Part shown: positions 1 through 8,617 of the stretch, piece by piece
How positions within the stretch are numbered: position 1 is the stretch's first letter
Layout: each line of letters opens with the position of its first letter
Source: an uncultured Clostridia bacterium
GTDB lineage: Bacteria; Bacillota; Clostridia; TANB77; CAG-508
Assembly (NCBI GenBank): GCA_947595555.1
Contig: CANQES010000002.1
Location: forward strand, 1-34,652
Direction of reading: 5' to 3'
DNA length: 34,652 bases
Position numbers and translations under genes: made by a program
Notes under the pieces: generated by a model
The model's database searches: none
Told to the model about the DNA's origin: nothing
Seen by the model: the letters and a program-made list of their open reading frames with translations, nothing else

Positions 1-37
1 CGACCTTCGGGTTATGAGTTTGTAAATGTTATTTTAT

Positions 38-295
38 TTATTGCACTGGATAAACACTTACCTGTTTTTTCTCTTTCCCTTTTCTTTCAAATTTTACATG
101 TCCATCCACTAATGCATATAATGTATCATCGCTACCTTTACCGACATTAGTTCCTGGATGCATTTTAGTTCCTCTTTGTCTTACTAAGATATTTCCTGCT
201 AAAACAAATTGACCATCAGCTCTTTTTACACCAAGACGCTTAGATTCACTCTCTCTACCGTTATGGCTACTACCCTGACCTTTTTTATGAGCCAT
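38..295 (-). CDS. rpmA: 50S ribosomal protein L27
   Basis: Ribosomal protein L27 of the large subunit, whose N-terminus reaches the peptidyl-transferase centre. The 85-residue product begins MAHKKGQGSSHNGRES and contains the family core around GNILVRQRGTKMHPG and GKGSDDTLYALVDG. A Shine-Dalgarno GAAAGGAG precedes the ATG and an in-frame TGA lies just upstream, so there is no hidden longer start. Most Bacillota make L27 with a short extension ending in a phenylalanine-alanine motif that the protease Prp removes; this protein lacks it and starts directly at the mature end. It lies 62 bp downstream of rplU with no room for a prp gene between them. Confidence 0.97.
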   Translation of the reverse strand: MAHKKGQGSSHNGRESESKRLGVKRADGQFVLAGNILVRQRGTKMHPGTNVGKGSDDTLYALVDGHVKFERKGKEKKQVSVYPVQ

Positions 296-357
296 AATTT
301 CTCACTCCTTTCAGTTTTCATTACTTTTATATTCACTCATTTTTATTTTTAAATTTT

Positions 358-723
358 TTAAGCTTCTGCTTTTTCTGATTGTTTAGCTTCTACCTTTTCA
401 GCTTTTTTAGTAGCTGTTTTTATTGACGTAATTTCTACTTTTGTGTATGGTTGTCTATGTCCTTGTTTTCTTCTATAATTCTTTTTTGCCTTCATTTTGA
501 AAACAATAATTTTTTTAGCTTTACCATGAGAAACTACTTTTCCTTCTACATTTACACCTTTAACATAAGGATTTCCAACTTGTACTTTTCCATTATCAGA
601 TACTAAAATTACATTATCAAATGTAACCTTTTTTCCTTCTTCTGCATCTAATTTTTCAAAAAATACAACATCTCCTTCTGCAACTTTGTATTGTTTTCCA
701 CAGCTTTCAATGATTGCGTACAT
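358..723 (-). CDS. rplU: 50S ribosomal protein L21
   Basis: Ribosomal protein L21, a large-subunit protein that binds 23S rRNA. The product has 121 residues. MYAIIESCGKQYKVAEGD is the usual N-terminus, and KMKAKKNYRRKQGHRQPYT is the conserved basic RNA-binding segment near residues 78-96. The last 16 or so residues (from about 106) form a Lys/Glu/Ala-rich tail beyond the usual end of roughly 103 residues. The gene is first in the rplU-rpmA operon, has an AGGGAGGT ribosome-binding site, and sits behind a folded leader and a strong promoter annotated separately. Confidence 0.97.
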   Translation of the reverse strand: MYAIIESCGKQYKVAEGDVVFFEKLDAEEGKKVTFDNVILVSDNGKVQVGNPYVKGVNVEGKVVSHGKAKKIIVFKMKAKKNYRRKQGHRQPYTKVEITSIKTATKKAEKVEAKQSEKAEA

Positions 724-821
724 TTTAAATGCACCTCCCTTATTTGCATACTCGCTAATCCTTAATTTTCAGGCAATTAACCTATAGTTAATGTTTTGGT
801 GCCTTGACTAAGCGGATTACA
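724..821 (-). promoter_or_regulatory. L21-type ribosomal protein leader RNA
   Basis: The untranslated leader between the promoter and rplU can fold into nested stems. TAATCC at 756-761 pairs with GGATTA at 814-819. GGCA at 772-775 pairs with TGCC at 800-803. ATTAAC at 776-781 pairs with GTTAAT at 787-792. The outer stem starts just after the predicted start point near 822. Position and structure fit the L21 leader class known from Bacillota, thought to mediate autogenous control. The stems are seen in the sequence; the family assignment is inference without a covariance-model search. Confidence 0.7.
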
Positions 822-828
822 GTTTTTT

Positions 829-857
829 ATTTTATCATATTTACCTTAATTTGTCAA
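829..857 (-). promoter_or_regulatory. rplU-rpmA promoter
   Basis: TTGACA (852-857), a 17-bp spacer and TAAAAT (829-834), reading on the minus strand. The -35 lies inside the last codons of rdgB, so the ribosomal operon is started independently of the genes upstream. Confidence 0.8.
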
Positions 858-1421
858 TTGTTTTTTCAAATTTTCTAGTGCTATTTTCCTGTGACTTATA
901 GCATTTTTTTCTTCTTGTGACATCTCGGCATAAGTTTTTCCATTTTCTAATTCAAAAATTGAATCAAATCCAAACCCATTATATCCTCGAGGTTCCATTG
1001 CAATTTTTCCTTCAACTTCTCCTCTTGATATAACAAATTTTCCTTTTTCATAATATGCTATTACACAAACTACTTTTGCCCTTCGCTCTTCCTCTTTTAA
1101 GTTTTTCATTTTCTCTAAAATAGCTTGGTTTCTTTCTTCTGCTGTAGAATTTGATCCTAAGAATCTATCTGTATAAACTCCTGGCCAGTCATTTAATTTT
1201 TCTATGCATAGTCCACTATCATCTGCTAGGCAAGGGACATTATTTAATTCTGATATTTCTTTTGCTTTTTTCTTTGCATTTCCTTCAAAAGTTTCTTGGT
1301 CTTCACAAACTTCAATTTTGCAATTTATATCCTGTAAAGATAATAATTCACAATCTTTTAATATGTCTTTGATTTCTTTCAATTTTTCTTTATTGCTGGT
1401 TGCTACCAATATTTTTTTCAC
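846..1421 (-). CDS. rdgB: XTP/dITP diphosphatase (HAM1/RdgB family)
   Basis: House-cleaning pyrophosphatase that hydrolyses XTP, dITP and ITP to monophosphates, keeping deaminated purines out of nucleic acids. The 191-residue protein starts MKKILVATSNKEKLKEI, with the family TSN..K nucleotide-binding motif. It carries ADDSGLCIEKLNDWPGVYTD (catalytic aspartates near residues 67-68), a GFGFDSIF segment near residue 149, and SHRKIA near the C-terminus. The start is GTG: its G is the last base of the upstream gene's TAG stop (TAGTG), suggesting translational coupling. It is the last gene of the run that includes recG and tsaD. No zero-frame CGG is present. Confidence 0.93.
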   Translation of the reverse strand: MKKILVATSNKEKLKEIKDILKDCELLSLQDINCKIEVCEDQETFEGNAKKKAKEISELNNVPCLADDSGLCIEKLNDWPGVYTDRFLGSNSTAEERNQAILEKMKNLKEEERRAKVVCVIAYYEKGKFVISRGEVEGKIAMEPRGYNGFGFDSIFELENGKTYAEMSQEEKNAISHRKIALENLKKQLTN

Positions 1422-1783
1422 TATCTTTCTAACTCCATTTCACTTTTTTTATTGCATTCATGTACGTTATCCTGCATCTGATTATTTTCCCATAGCTCAT
1501 TAATACTATTCATGGTATTTTCTAAATTTTCTAATGTTTTAACTCTATAATTATTTTCTATTATTTTTAACATGTCTTCATATATTCTTTTTGTTTCGCT
1601 ATCTTCTGACATTAATGTTAGATTACTCTTTTCTTGTATCATTTTAATTTTTTCACAAGATGTCTTGTATTTTTCTGCATTTTCCTTCTGTCCAGCGTAT
1701 TCTGCTCTTATAGCCAAAATTTTTAATTCTGTAATCAATTCTCTACATAGATTTTCTAATTTTCTTTTTTCTTCCAATTTCAT
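1421..1783 (-). CDS. Small charged coiled-coil protein, unknown function
   Basis: I do not recognise this 120-residue protein. It is rich in Lys, Glu and Asn, has no signal peptide or membrane segment, and looks mostly alpha-helical, with leucine-spaced segments at residues 1-25 (KLEEKRKLENLCRELITELK) and 75-100. It starts 17 bp after the recG stop and its TAG overlaps the GTG of rdgB by one base, so it is embedded in the recG-rdgB transcription unit and probably co-translated with rdgB. The reading frame is clean and bounded by plausible signals, so I treat it as real. No function is proposed. Confidence 0.7.
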   Translation of the reverse strand: MKLEEKRKLENLCRELITELKILAIRAEYAGQKENAEKYKTSCEKIKMIQEKSNLTLMSEDSETKRIYEDMLKIIENNYRVKTLENLENTMNSINELWENNQMQDNVHECNKKSEMELER

Positions 1784-1800
1784 TTTCCTACCTCTTTATT

Positions 1801-3843
1801 CTATATTTCAATCCTCTTCATAAATTTATCCTTTACTAATTCTTTTAATAAAAAATTATCTCGTTTTTCTAATTTTGGATCTTCTTGTAATATCTTAATA
1901 GCAGCACTTTGTACTGATTTTAATATAGGCATATCTTCAAATAAGTTAGCTATTTTGAATTCTGGTAATCCATGTTGCATTGTTCCAAAGAAATCCCCAG
2001 AACCTCTTAATTCCAAATCTTTTTCAGATATAACAAAACCATCATTTGTACTACACATTACTTTCATTCTTTCTCTAACTGTTTCACTTTTTCCTTCGTA
2101 TTTTAATATGCAATAAGATTGGTATTCTCCTCTTCCTACTCTTCCTCTTAGTTGATGCAGTTGAGCTAATCCAAATCGTTCTGCATTTTCTATTACCATG
2201 ATATTGCTATTGGGAACATCTACACCAACTTCAATGACTGTTGTGGATATTAAAATATCTATCTCACCTTTTTTAAATTTTTCCATAATATCATCTTTTT
2301 CTTTTGTTTTCATTTTTCCATGGATATATTCTACTTTATATTGTGGAAAAATTTCTTTTTTATAAGTTTCATATAATTTTTCAACTGACTTTAAATCTAA
2401 TTCTTCATTTTCTTCAACCAATGGACAAACAATGTATGCCTGTCTTCCCTCTTGTATCTGCTTTTCAATGAAATTATTTACTCTTTCTGTCATATTTTTA
2501 TTTACGGCAAAAGTTTCTACTTTTTTACGATTTGGCGGTAATTCATCTATAATAGAAATATCTAAGTCTCCATATAAGATTAAAGCTAAAGTTCTTGGAA
2601 TTGGTGTTGCGGTCATAACTAGTACATCTGGATTTTCTCCTTTTTCTGCTATTTTTGTCCTTTGTTTTACACCAAAACGATGTTGCTCATCCGTCACCAC
2701 TAACCCTAGATTTTTAAATTGGACATTTTCTTCAATAATTGCATGAGTTCCTATTAAGATATCAATCTCACCATTTGCTAATCGTTGTAATAACTCTTCT
2801 TTTTTCTTTTTTGTAATTCCTGATATTAGTAATTCACAATTAATACCTAATTCCTCTAATATTTTTTGAAAATTTTCAAAGTGCTGAGTTGCTAATATTG
2901 CAGTTGGTGACATAATAGCTGCTTGATATCCAGATTTTACTGCTTTATATGCCGCACACATAGCTACAACAGTTTTTCCAGAGCCTACATCCCCTTGTAA
3001 TAGCCTATTCATACTTTTTTTAGATTCCATATCTCTATCGATTTCTTCCAGCACTCTAAGTTGAGCTTTTGTTAATCGAAACGGTAATTTATTAATAACA
3101 TCTGACATTTTAACATTTTTATTAAATACTATACCATTATCTCCATTTTGATAATTATTTTTTAATTGCAATAACGCTAATTGTGTTGATAATAATTCTT
3201 CAAAAACCAATCTTTTTCTAGCACTATTAAAATCTTCAAACTTTGCTGGAAAGTGAATTTTTTGAATTGCTTCATTTAATCCTTCTAAATTGTATTCTTT
3301 TAATAAATATTCTGGCAAAGTTTCTTTTAGATGTCCATTTACTTCTTGTAACCCTGCCTCTATAATTCTTCTTAACACATTTTGTGATAATTGATATGTT
3401 AATGGATATAACGGAATTATTTTCCCTGTATTAAAACTTTTATCATCTTCATCAAATACAGGGGAAATCATCGTTATTTTTCCAAAATTATTTGTTACTT
3501 TTCCAAAAAACTTATAGGACTTTCCTATGTCAAATTTATTTTTTAAATAACTTTGATTGAACCATGTTATTGTTGCACTTCCTGTTTCATCTCTAACTAG
3601 GAGTTTTTGCATTGTTTTTCCTTGTAATCTAACATCAGAAACTTTACTACATGCAATTACTTCAATTAAGACTTCATCTCCATGAACACATTCAGCAATA
3701 CTTTTTGGTTTACTTCTATCTTCATATGTTCTTGGGTAATAAGTAATTAAGTCTTGCAATGTAAATATTCCTAATTTATTTAATAATTCAACTCTACTTG
3801 GTCCTACTCCTTTAATATATTTCACATCTTTACTTAGTTCCAT
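1801..3843 (-). CDS. recG: ATP-dependent DNA helicase RecG
   Basis: Double-strand DNA translocase that regresses stalled forks and processes branched intermediates. The 680-residue product has the usual length and order. A helix-hairpin-helix-like GVGPSR is at residues 12-17, and the wedge/OB fold spans about residues 55-150. Walker A GDVGSGKT lies near residue 285, DEQHRFG (motif II) near 385, TATPIPRT (motif III) near 410, and QLRGRVGRGE (motif VI) near 570. The C-terminal FFGTMQHGLPEF belongs to the family's TRG region. The ATG is preceded by GGAG at suitable spacing. The gene lies 55 bp after the metallophosphoesterase, the gap being filled mostly by a palindromic repeat. Confidence 0.97.
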   Translation of the reverse strand: MELSKDVKYIKGVGPSRVELLNKLGIFTLQDLITYYPRTYEDRSKPKSIAECVHGDEVLIEVIACSKVSDVRLQGKTMQKLLVRDETGSATITWFNQSYLKNKFDIGKSYKFFGKVTNNFGKITMISPVFDEDDKSFNTGKIIPLYPLTYQLSQNVLRRIIEAGLQEVNGHLKETLPEYLLKEYNLEGLNEAIQKIHFPAKFEDFNSARKRLVFEELLSTQLALLQLKNNYQNGDNGIVFNKNVKMSDVINKLPFRLTKAQLRVLEEIDRDMESKKSMNRLLQGDVGSGKTVVAMCAAYKAVKSGYQAAIMSPTAILATQHFENFQKILEELGINCELLISGITKKKKEELLQRLANGEIDILIGTHAIIEENVQFKNLGLVVTDEQHRFGVKQRTKIAEKGENPDVLVMTATPIPRTLALILYGDLDISIIDELPPNRKKVETFAVNKNMTERVNNFIEKQIQEGRQAYIVCPLVEENEELDLKSVEKLYETYKKEIFPQYKVEYIHGKMKTKEKDDIMEKFKKGEIDILISTTVIEVGVDVPNSNIMVIENAERFGLAQLHQLRGRVGRGEYQSYCILKYEGKSETVRERMKVMCSTNDGFVISEKDLELRGSGDFFGTMQHGLPEFKIANLFEDMPILKSVQSAAIKILQEDPKLEKRDNFLLKELVKDKFMKRIEI

Positions 3844-3864
3844 TATATCTCCTTTAGGATTAAT

Positions 3865-3897
3865 GGAAGGATTATGGGGCCGTCCCCAATTCCTTCC
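3865..3897. repeat. GC-cored palindromic repeat, copy 1
   Basis: Near-perfect palindrome GGAAGGA-TTATGGGG-CCG-TCCCC-AA-TTCCTTCC, one base from the metallophosphoesterase stop and just upstream of recG. The same core (AAGGATTATGGGGCCGTCCC followed by CAATTCC or a close variant) recurs at 18808-18838 and as two arms at 29684-29824. It stands out in base composition from its AT-rich surroundings. It could act as an RNA stabiliser or terminator, or be a REP-like mobile repeat. Confidence 0.8.
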
Positions 3898-3898
3898 C

Positions 3899-4609
3899 CT
3901 AATAAATTTTTAACAATTTAAAGTTTAAACTATCTGCACTTACCAATTTAAATTCTATTCCAAAATAATTGCCTTCTATAGCTTCTTTTATCGACATACT
4001 ATGCAAATGTGCATAATAACATTTCTTAACATTATATTTATTCATTATTTTTACAAATTCGCTTTGTTCATTATTAATAATGTTGTAATTAATGATAGGA
4101 GGATAATGTAAAAATACGATTATTTCCTTATTATTATTTTGATTTAGTTCCATTGCTTTTTGTAGCGATATTTCCAGTCTTATTAATTCTCTTTTTAATA
4201 ATTTTTTATCTTCTTCCTCTTCATTTTGACCCCAACCTCTTGTTCCTGCTATGATGTACTTTTCATATTCGTAAGCATTATTGTATATAAAGTCTATATT
4301 TTCAAAATTATTTTCTTTTAAAAATTTTCTCATATTGGTTATCGTCGTCCACCAATAGTCATGGTTACCCTTTAATAATAGTTTTCTTCCTGGTAAGGTG
4401 TTTAAAAATAGAAAATCATTATAAGTGTCTTTTAAATATGTAGACCATGAAAAATCACCTGGTATTACTACTATGTCATTTTCTTTTACTTTTCTTATCC
4501 AATCCTTTTTTATTTTTTGTTCATGTTTTTCCCAATTTTCTCCAAATATGCTCATTGGTTTTTCTTCATGAAATGATAAATGAAGATCTCCTATTGTATA
4601 AATTGACAT
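3899..4609 (-). CDS. Metallophosphoesterase family protein
   Basis: Calcineurin-like phosphoesterase of unknown substrate (236 residues, cytoplasmic, no signal peptide). The dinuclear-metal motifs are in canonical order: GDLH at residues 7-10, GDFSWS near 52, GNHDYWW near 81, HYPP near 168 and AHLHS near 201. The compact single-domain layout and the WST and WWTT segments resemble the COG1768-type predicted phosphohydrolases, which lack an assigned role. The start has GGAGTAAGAAT before the ATG and lies 10 bp after tsaD, in the same transcription unit. The gene ends at the edge of a GC-cored palindrome. Family membership is clear; physiological function is not. Confidence 0.88.
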   Translation of the reverse strand: MSIYTIGDLHLSFHEEKPMSIFGENWEKHEQKIKKDWIRKVKENDIVVIPGDFSWSTYLKDTYNDFLFLNTLPGRKLLLKGNHDYWWTTITNMRKFLKENNFENIDFIYNNAYEYEKYIIAGTRGWGQNEEEEDKKLLKRELIRLEISLQKAMELNQNNNKEIIVFLHYPPIINYNIINNEQSEFVKIMNKYNVKKCYYAHLHSMSIKEAIEGNYFGIEFKLVSADSLNFKLLKIY

Positions 4610-4619
4610 ATTCTTACTC

Positions 4620-5619
4620 CTAATTTAATTTTAAATTTGGTATTGCATTCAAATCTAATGTATCTCTTTTTCCAGCAATATAATTGTAATAACCACTAGA
4701 TGCTATCATGGCAGCATTATCTGTGCATAATTTTAAATCTGGCATATAAACTTTGATTCCTTTTTCTCCTAATGTCAAAAATTCTTTTCTAATATAAGAA
4801 TTACTAGATACCCCTCCTGCTAATGCAACAATTTTTTCCCCCGTTTTTTGTATTGCTTTTTCTACATTTTCTAATAATGTTTCTGTTACTGTTTTTTGAA
4901 AACTAGCACATAAATCTGCTTTATTGATATCAGGCATTTTATGGTGTAAATTAATAACTGCTGTTTTTATTCCACTAAAACTAAAATCTAGTGTATCACC
5001 TTCGAAATGAGTTTTTGGCAAGTCGATATTAGCATGTCCTTCACATGCAAGTTTATCTACTTTTGGTCCTCCTGGATAACCTAAGCCAATTACTCTTGCT
5101 ACTTTATCAAATGCTTCTCCAATAGCATCATCTCGAGTTTTTCCTAATACTTCAAATTCTGTATATGTTTTTACATATATAATTTGTGTATTCCCCCCTG
5201 ACATCATAACACATAAAAATGGCGGTTCTAATTCTGGATAAGTAATGTAATTTGCTGCAATATGTCCTTGAATATGATTTACTCCTACTAGTGGAATATT
5301 ATTAGCAAAAGCTAAAGCCTTTGCATAAGAAACTCCTACTAATAAAGCTCCTACTAAACCTGGTCCATATGTTGGTGTAATTGCATCAATATTTTCTAAT
5401 TTTACATTAGCTTCCTCTAGAGCTTTTTTCGTTACACGAGAAATTGCTTCAATATGATTTCTAGAAGCTAGTTCTGGCACAACCCCTCCATATTTTTCAT
5501 GTATAGGAATTTGCGTATCAATTATATTAGAAAGGACCTCTCTACCATTTTTCACAATAGATACAGAGGTTTCATCACAACTTGACTCAATTCCGCATTG
5601 TTAATATATCTTTCTTCAC
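4620..5619 (-). CDS. tsaD: tRNA N6-adenosine threonylcarbamoyltransferase TsaD, with +1 recoding at CGG codon 9
   Basis: Catalytic subunit of t6A synthesis, which places threonylcarbamoyl on A37 of tRNAs reading ANN codons; normally essential. The longest open frame begins at an internal GTG (5555) and lacks the conserved N-terminus. Upstream, a GTG at 5619 with AGGAGT five bases before it encodes MKKDILTM; the next codon is CGG. Skipping its C gives GIESSCDETSVSIVKNGRE, exactly the family start containing the ATP-binding SSCDET. Read this way the protein has 332 residues, the normal length. Metal-binding histidines are in HIQGHIAAN, and SGGNTQI, FSFSGIKTA and GGVSSN are present. The gene follows the M50 protease by 13 bp. 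Confidence 0.93.
5592..5595 (-). other. +1 recoding site in tsaD (ATG-CGGA-ATT)
   Basis: Zero-frame codon CGG at 5593-5595 is followed by A (5592). Zero frame hits TGA two codons later. Advancing one base reads GGA (Gly) and continues into IESSCDETS. The glycine is the conserved residue of the TsaD N-terminal GIE(T/S)SCD motif. Confidence 0.85.
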
Positions 5620-5632
5620 TATTTACTCCTAA

Positions 5633-6373
5633 TTATATACCAAATATCAATTTTCCTAAATTCATTATTCCTTTAGATACTGCACCAATTGCTGGTGATA
5701 TTATTGTTCCTGCAATTCCTGTTATCCATATAACAACAAAAATAATGTAAAAAATTTGCTCATTGTTTCTAAACCATTCTTTTGCATTGTATGGCAAAAA
5801 TGGCATAATAATTTTTGAACCGTCTAATGGAGGTAGTGGAATTAAATTAAAAACTCCTAAACCAATATTAATTGAAACAATATATTGTATTAATGTCATA
5901 ATAATATTACCTACTGTTGAAGTAAGAAAAACTTCTCCTGCAAATTTATATAATGCACAAAATATAATTGTAAAAACAAATGCAAGTAATAAATTCATTG
6001 CTGGACCTGCAACAGAAACAATTGCTTCGCCTTTTTCCATTGATATTTTTCTCGTGTAATTGCTAGGATTTACATTTACTGGTTTTCCCCATCCAAATCC
6101 TGCAACTAATAGCATTAAAGTTCCTATTGGGTCTAAGTGATTTAATGGATTCAGACTTAACCTTCCTTCCATTTTAGCTGTATTATCACCTAATTTATAT
6201 GCTGCAATTCCATGAGCAAATTCGTGAAATGTTATAGCTATTAAAACTCCTGGCGCACTCATAAGTAATCCTACTAATGCTCCCGGATTATTAATATATT
6301 CCGCAAATGCAAATAATACTAATATGGCTATTATTACATAAACCATTCTTCTATCAAATGAAAAATTAAACAT
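5633..6373 (-). CDS. Site-2 protease family (M50) membrane metalloprotease
   Basis: Integral-membrane zinc protease of the M50/S2P family, short YwhC/SpoIVFB-like type without a PDZ domain (246 residues). An N-terminal hydrophobic segment covers residues 10-28. The zinc motif HEFAHG (HExxH) is near residue 50 in the next membrane segment. The third ligand region NLIPLPPLDGSKI (family NxxPxxxLDG) is near residue 185, and two or three further hydrophobic stretches run to the C-terminus. The substrate is unknown; such proteases cleave membrane-anchored regulators. The ATG has GGGAG upstream. It heads the run tsaD-metallophosphoesterase-recG-rdgB. I see no convincing promoter in the 38 bp between it and res. 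Confidence 0.92.
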   Translation of the reverse strand: MFNFSFDRRMVYVIIAILVLFAFAEYINNPGALVGLLMSAPGVLIAITFHEFAHGIAAYKLGDNTAKMEGRLSLNPLNHLDPIGTLMLLVAGFGWGKPVNVNPSNYTRKISMEKGEAIVSVAGPAMNLLLAFVFTIIFCALYKFAGEVFLTSTVGNIIMTLIQYIVSINIGLGVFNLIPLPPLDGSKIIMPFLPYNAKEWFRNNEQIFYIIFVVIWITGIAGTIISPAIGAVSKGIMNLGKLIFGI

Positions 6374-6411
6374 AAAAATTTTCTCCCTTTATTATTTTTA
6401 ATAATTTTTTG

Positions 6412-8617
6412 TTACATAATATTTTTAACAAATATTTTGTCAAGTTCAATCCATATGTCCTTGTTTAAATCATCTGTATATTCTGTATTTGACATATAAA
6501 GTAATCCTGTAACTTCTGAATCACGTACAAATCCAAAATGAATATTATAATTAGAAGCATACTTTTTTAGTGCTAAGAATTTATTTTTAGCATTTTTATC
6601 TATATTTTTATCTTCATGATTTTTGTCTTCTCCACCTTTAGTTTCAATAATCCAAATATTATTATTTTTATCCAATAATATATAATCTGGAAAAAATAAT
6701 TTTTGTTTTGCTCTATTTCCATATACTATTGAAAAGTGCCTTTCAGAAGATTCACCATTTTTATAAATCCACTGAAAAAATTCAGAGGTTTCTATATAAT
6801 CTTCAAATTCTTTTTCACATCTAGATTTACTTGGTATATAAGGATAATCATTCATTACATTCTTTTTCATTTTTTTAGTATTATCTAAAGAAGGTATTCG
6901 TACTTGATCTTCACAAGGTATCAACCATTGAGATTTAGGACATTTTAGTGTTAATTGTTCTGTTTCTTGATTGATTGCTTCATCAATATCTTTTTTTAAT
7001 GCCTCAACATTATTGATTATAAACGCATAAAATTCTTTTTTAGATAAGTTTAATATTTTTTTATTGTATAAATCATTTTTATAAAATAGTTTTTTTAAAA
7101 TAATCTTTGTTCTATTAATATCAATACCTATCCCATCTGATATAGTTTTAATAGAATGCATAAAATCCATTTTATGTACTTTTAAATCAACTTCAATATC
7201 CCTTTTTACTATATCACTTTCCTTTAAGTCTTCTAATGATATATCAATTATTTTACCTTGATAAAACATAGTTTCAATTTTTATTGAGTTAGAGTAATCA
7301 TGATACTGTAAAAGTTCTTTATTTTTTGCCTGATTTTTAGTTAAAAAATATTTTTCTACGAAAAATTTATAAATTGTATTAAATAATTCTCTTTCTCCAA
7401 AGCCTATCATGTTTTCTATTTTGTATTCTTTATTTAGTATTATATTATCAAAATTAGGTTTTAATTTTACCGTAATATTGTAAAATGCATTATTGTCAAG
7501 ATCTTCCATAACAGATTGTGTGAATTTTGTATCATATGTATATAAAAATGAGTTATCTAATAAAAAATTATCATAATGTTTTTGATATGGCATTCTTCTA
7601 ATTCTTCCAACTGTTTGAATTTCAAAATTTTCAGTCATTCCTGTCCTTAATTTTACTAAAATTTTTGCACGTGGACAATCCCACCCAACATTACCAGCTT
7701 CTTTAAAAATTAATACATCAATAGGAGAATCATATCTTTTTATGTCATCCAAGTTTCCTTTATGCCTTCCTGTTAGTCTTCTAGCTAATCTATTATTTTC
7801 ATAATTGATTCCAAACTTTTCTTCCAAATAATCTTCAACTTCTTTTAACAAGTCATCTGAAGTATTTGGTAGTTGAATCATAACTAAAGGATTTAATTTA
7901 CAATTTATTTTTTCATATTCTTTTCTTATGTCATTTTGTCTTGATATTGCTAAAGAAAGTAATTCTCCTGCCTCTTTTTTATATGAATTGTCATTATCAT
8001 ATTTTTTTAATTCATCATTTACAATAATATATTTGGTTATTAGTTCAGAATCAATTACACGACTTATTGGAATCTCTTTATATTCCGCATTGTTATTTTT
8101 CCTTGCTGTAGCAGATGCTCTAACAATGTGCTTTGGCTGAAACTTTTCGATTAGATTTCTTGCTTTTGGAGTATCATATAAATGTTCTTCGTCTATTACT
8201 AATATAAATTGATAATCTTCTAATCTTGCTTCATAGATTCTATCATATAAATTCTTTCTGTCTGATTTTTCTATCGCTGTATTTCCGACTCTTGGTTATC
8301 ATTTCCCAATTAATAAATGGTACTTTTTTTGGATTGAATCCGTCTGATATTACGTCATATACATCTTGAGTTTCAATAGATGGAAATAATTCATTCATTT
8401 TTTCTGAACTCTGTTCCTCTAAATCAACAGTTCCTGGAGTAATCCAAACAAAAACAGTATTGTCATCGTCTTGAAGATAATCATAAATCATATTTAATAA
8501 AATAATTGTTTTGCCAGAACCAGTTGGAGATTTTAAAATAATATCTCTTTTTCTGCTTCTCCAACAGCAATCTAGTAAAAATTGCTCTGCTTCATCTTGA
8601 AAATCTAGCAATTTCAT
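6412..8617 (-). CDS. res: Type III restriction enzyme Res subunit, with +1 recoding at CGG codon 111
   Basis: ATP-dependent translocase and nuclease partner of the adjacent Mod. Zero frame ends early at residue 124. Recoding at CGG (8285-8287) joins INWEMITKS to GNTAIEKSD and opens the frame to 6412, giving 734 residues. Motifs across the join are in order: SPTGSGKT (Walker A, near residue 30), VIDEEHLY (DExH box, near 140), SATARK (motif III, near 170), GWDCPRAKI and QTVGRIRRMP (motifs V-VI). A C-terminal PD-(D/E)xK nuclease follows, with FPDY, then IIETKGG, near residues 640-660. The ATG overlaps the mod stop (TAATG), so the two are translationally coupled. It is somewhat shorter than many Res proteins (about 900-1000 residues). 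Confidence 0.88.
8284..8287 (-). other. +1 recoding site in res (AGT-CGGA-AAT)
   Basis: In-frame CGG (8285-8287) followed by A. Skipping C reads GGA and connects the Walker A part to the DEEH, SAT and nuclease parts. Glycine at this residue is not a known invariant, so here the evidence is restoration of frame rather than residue identity. Confidence 0.8.
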
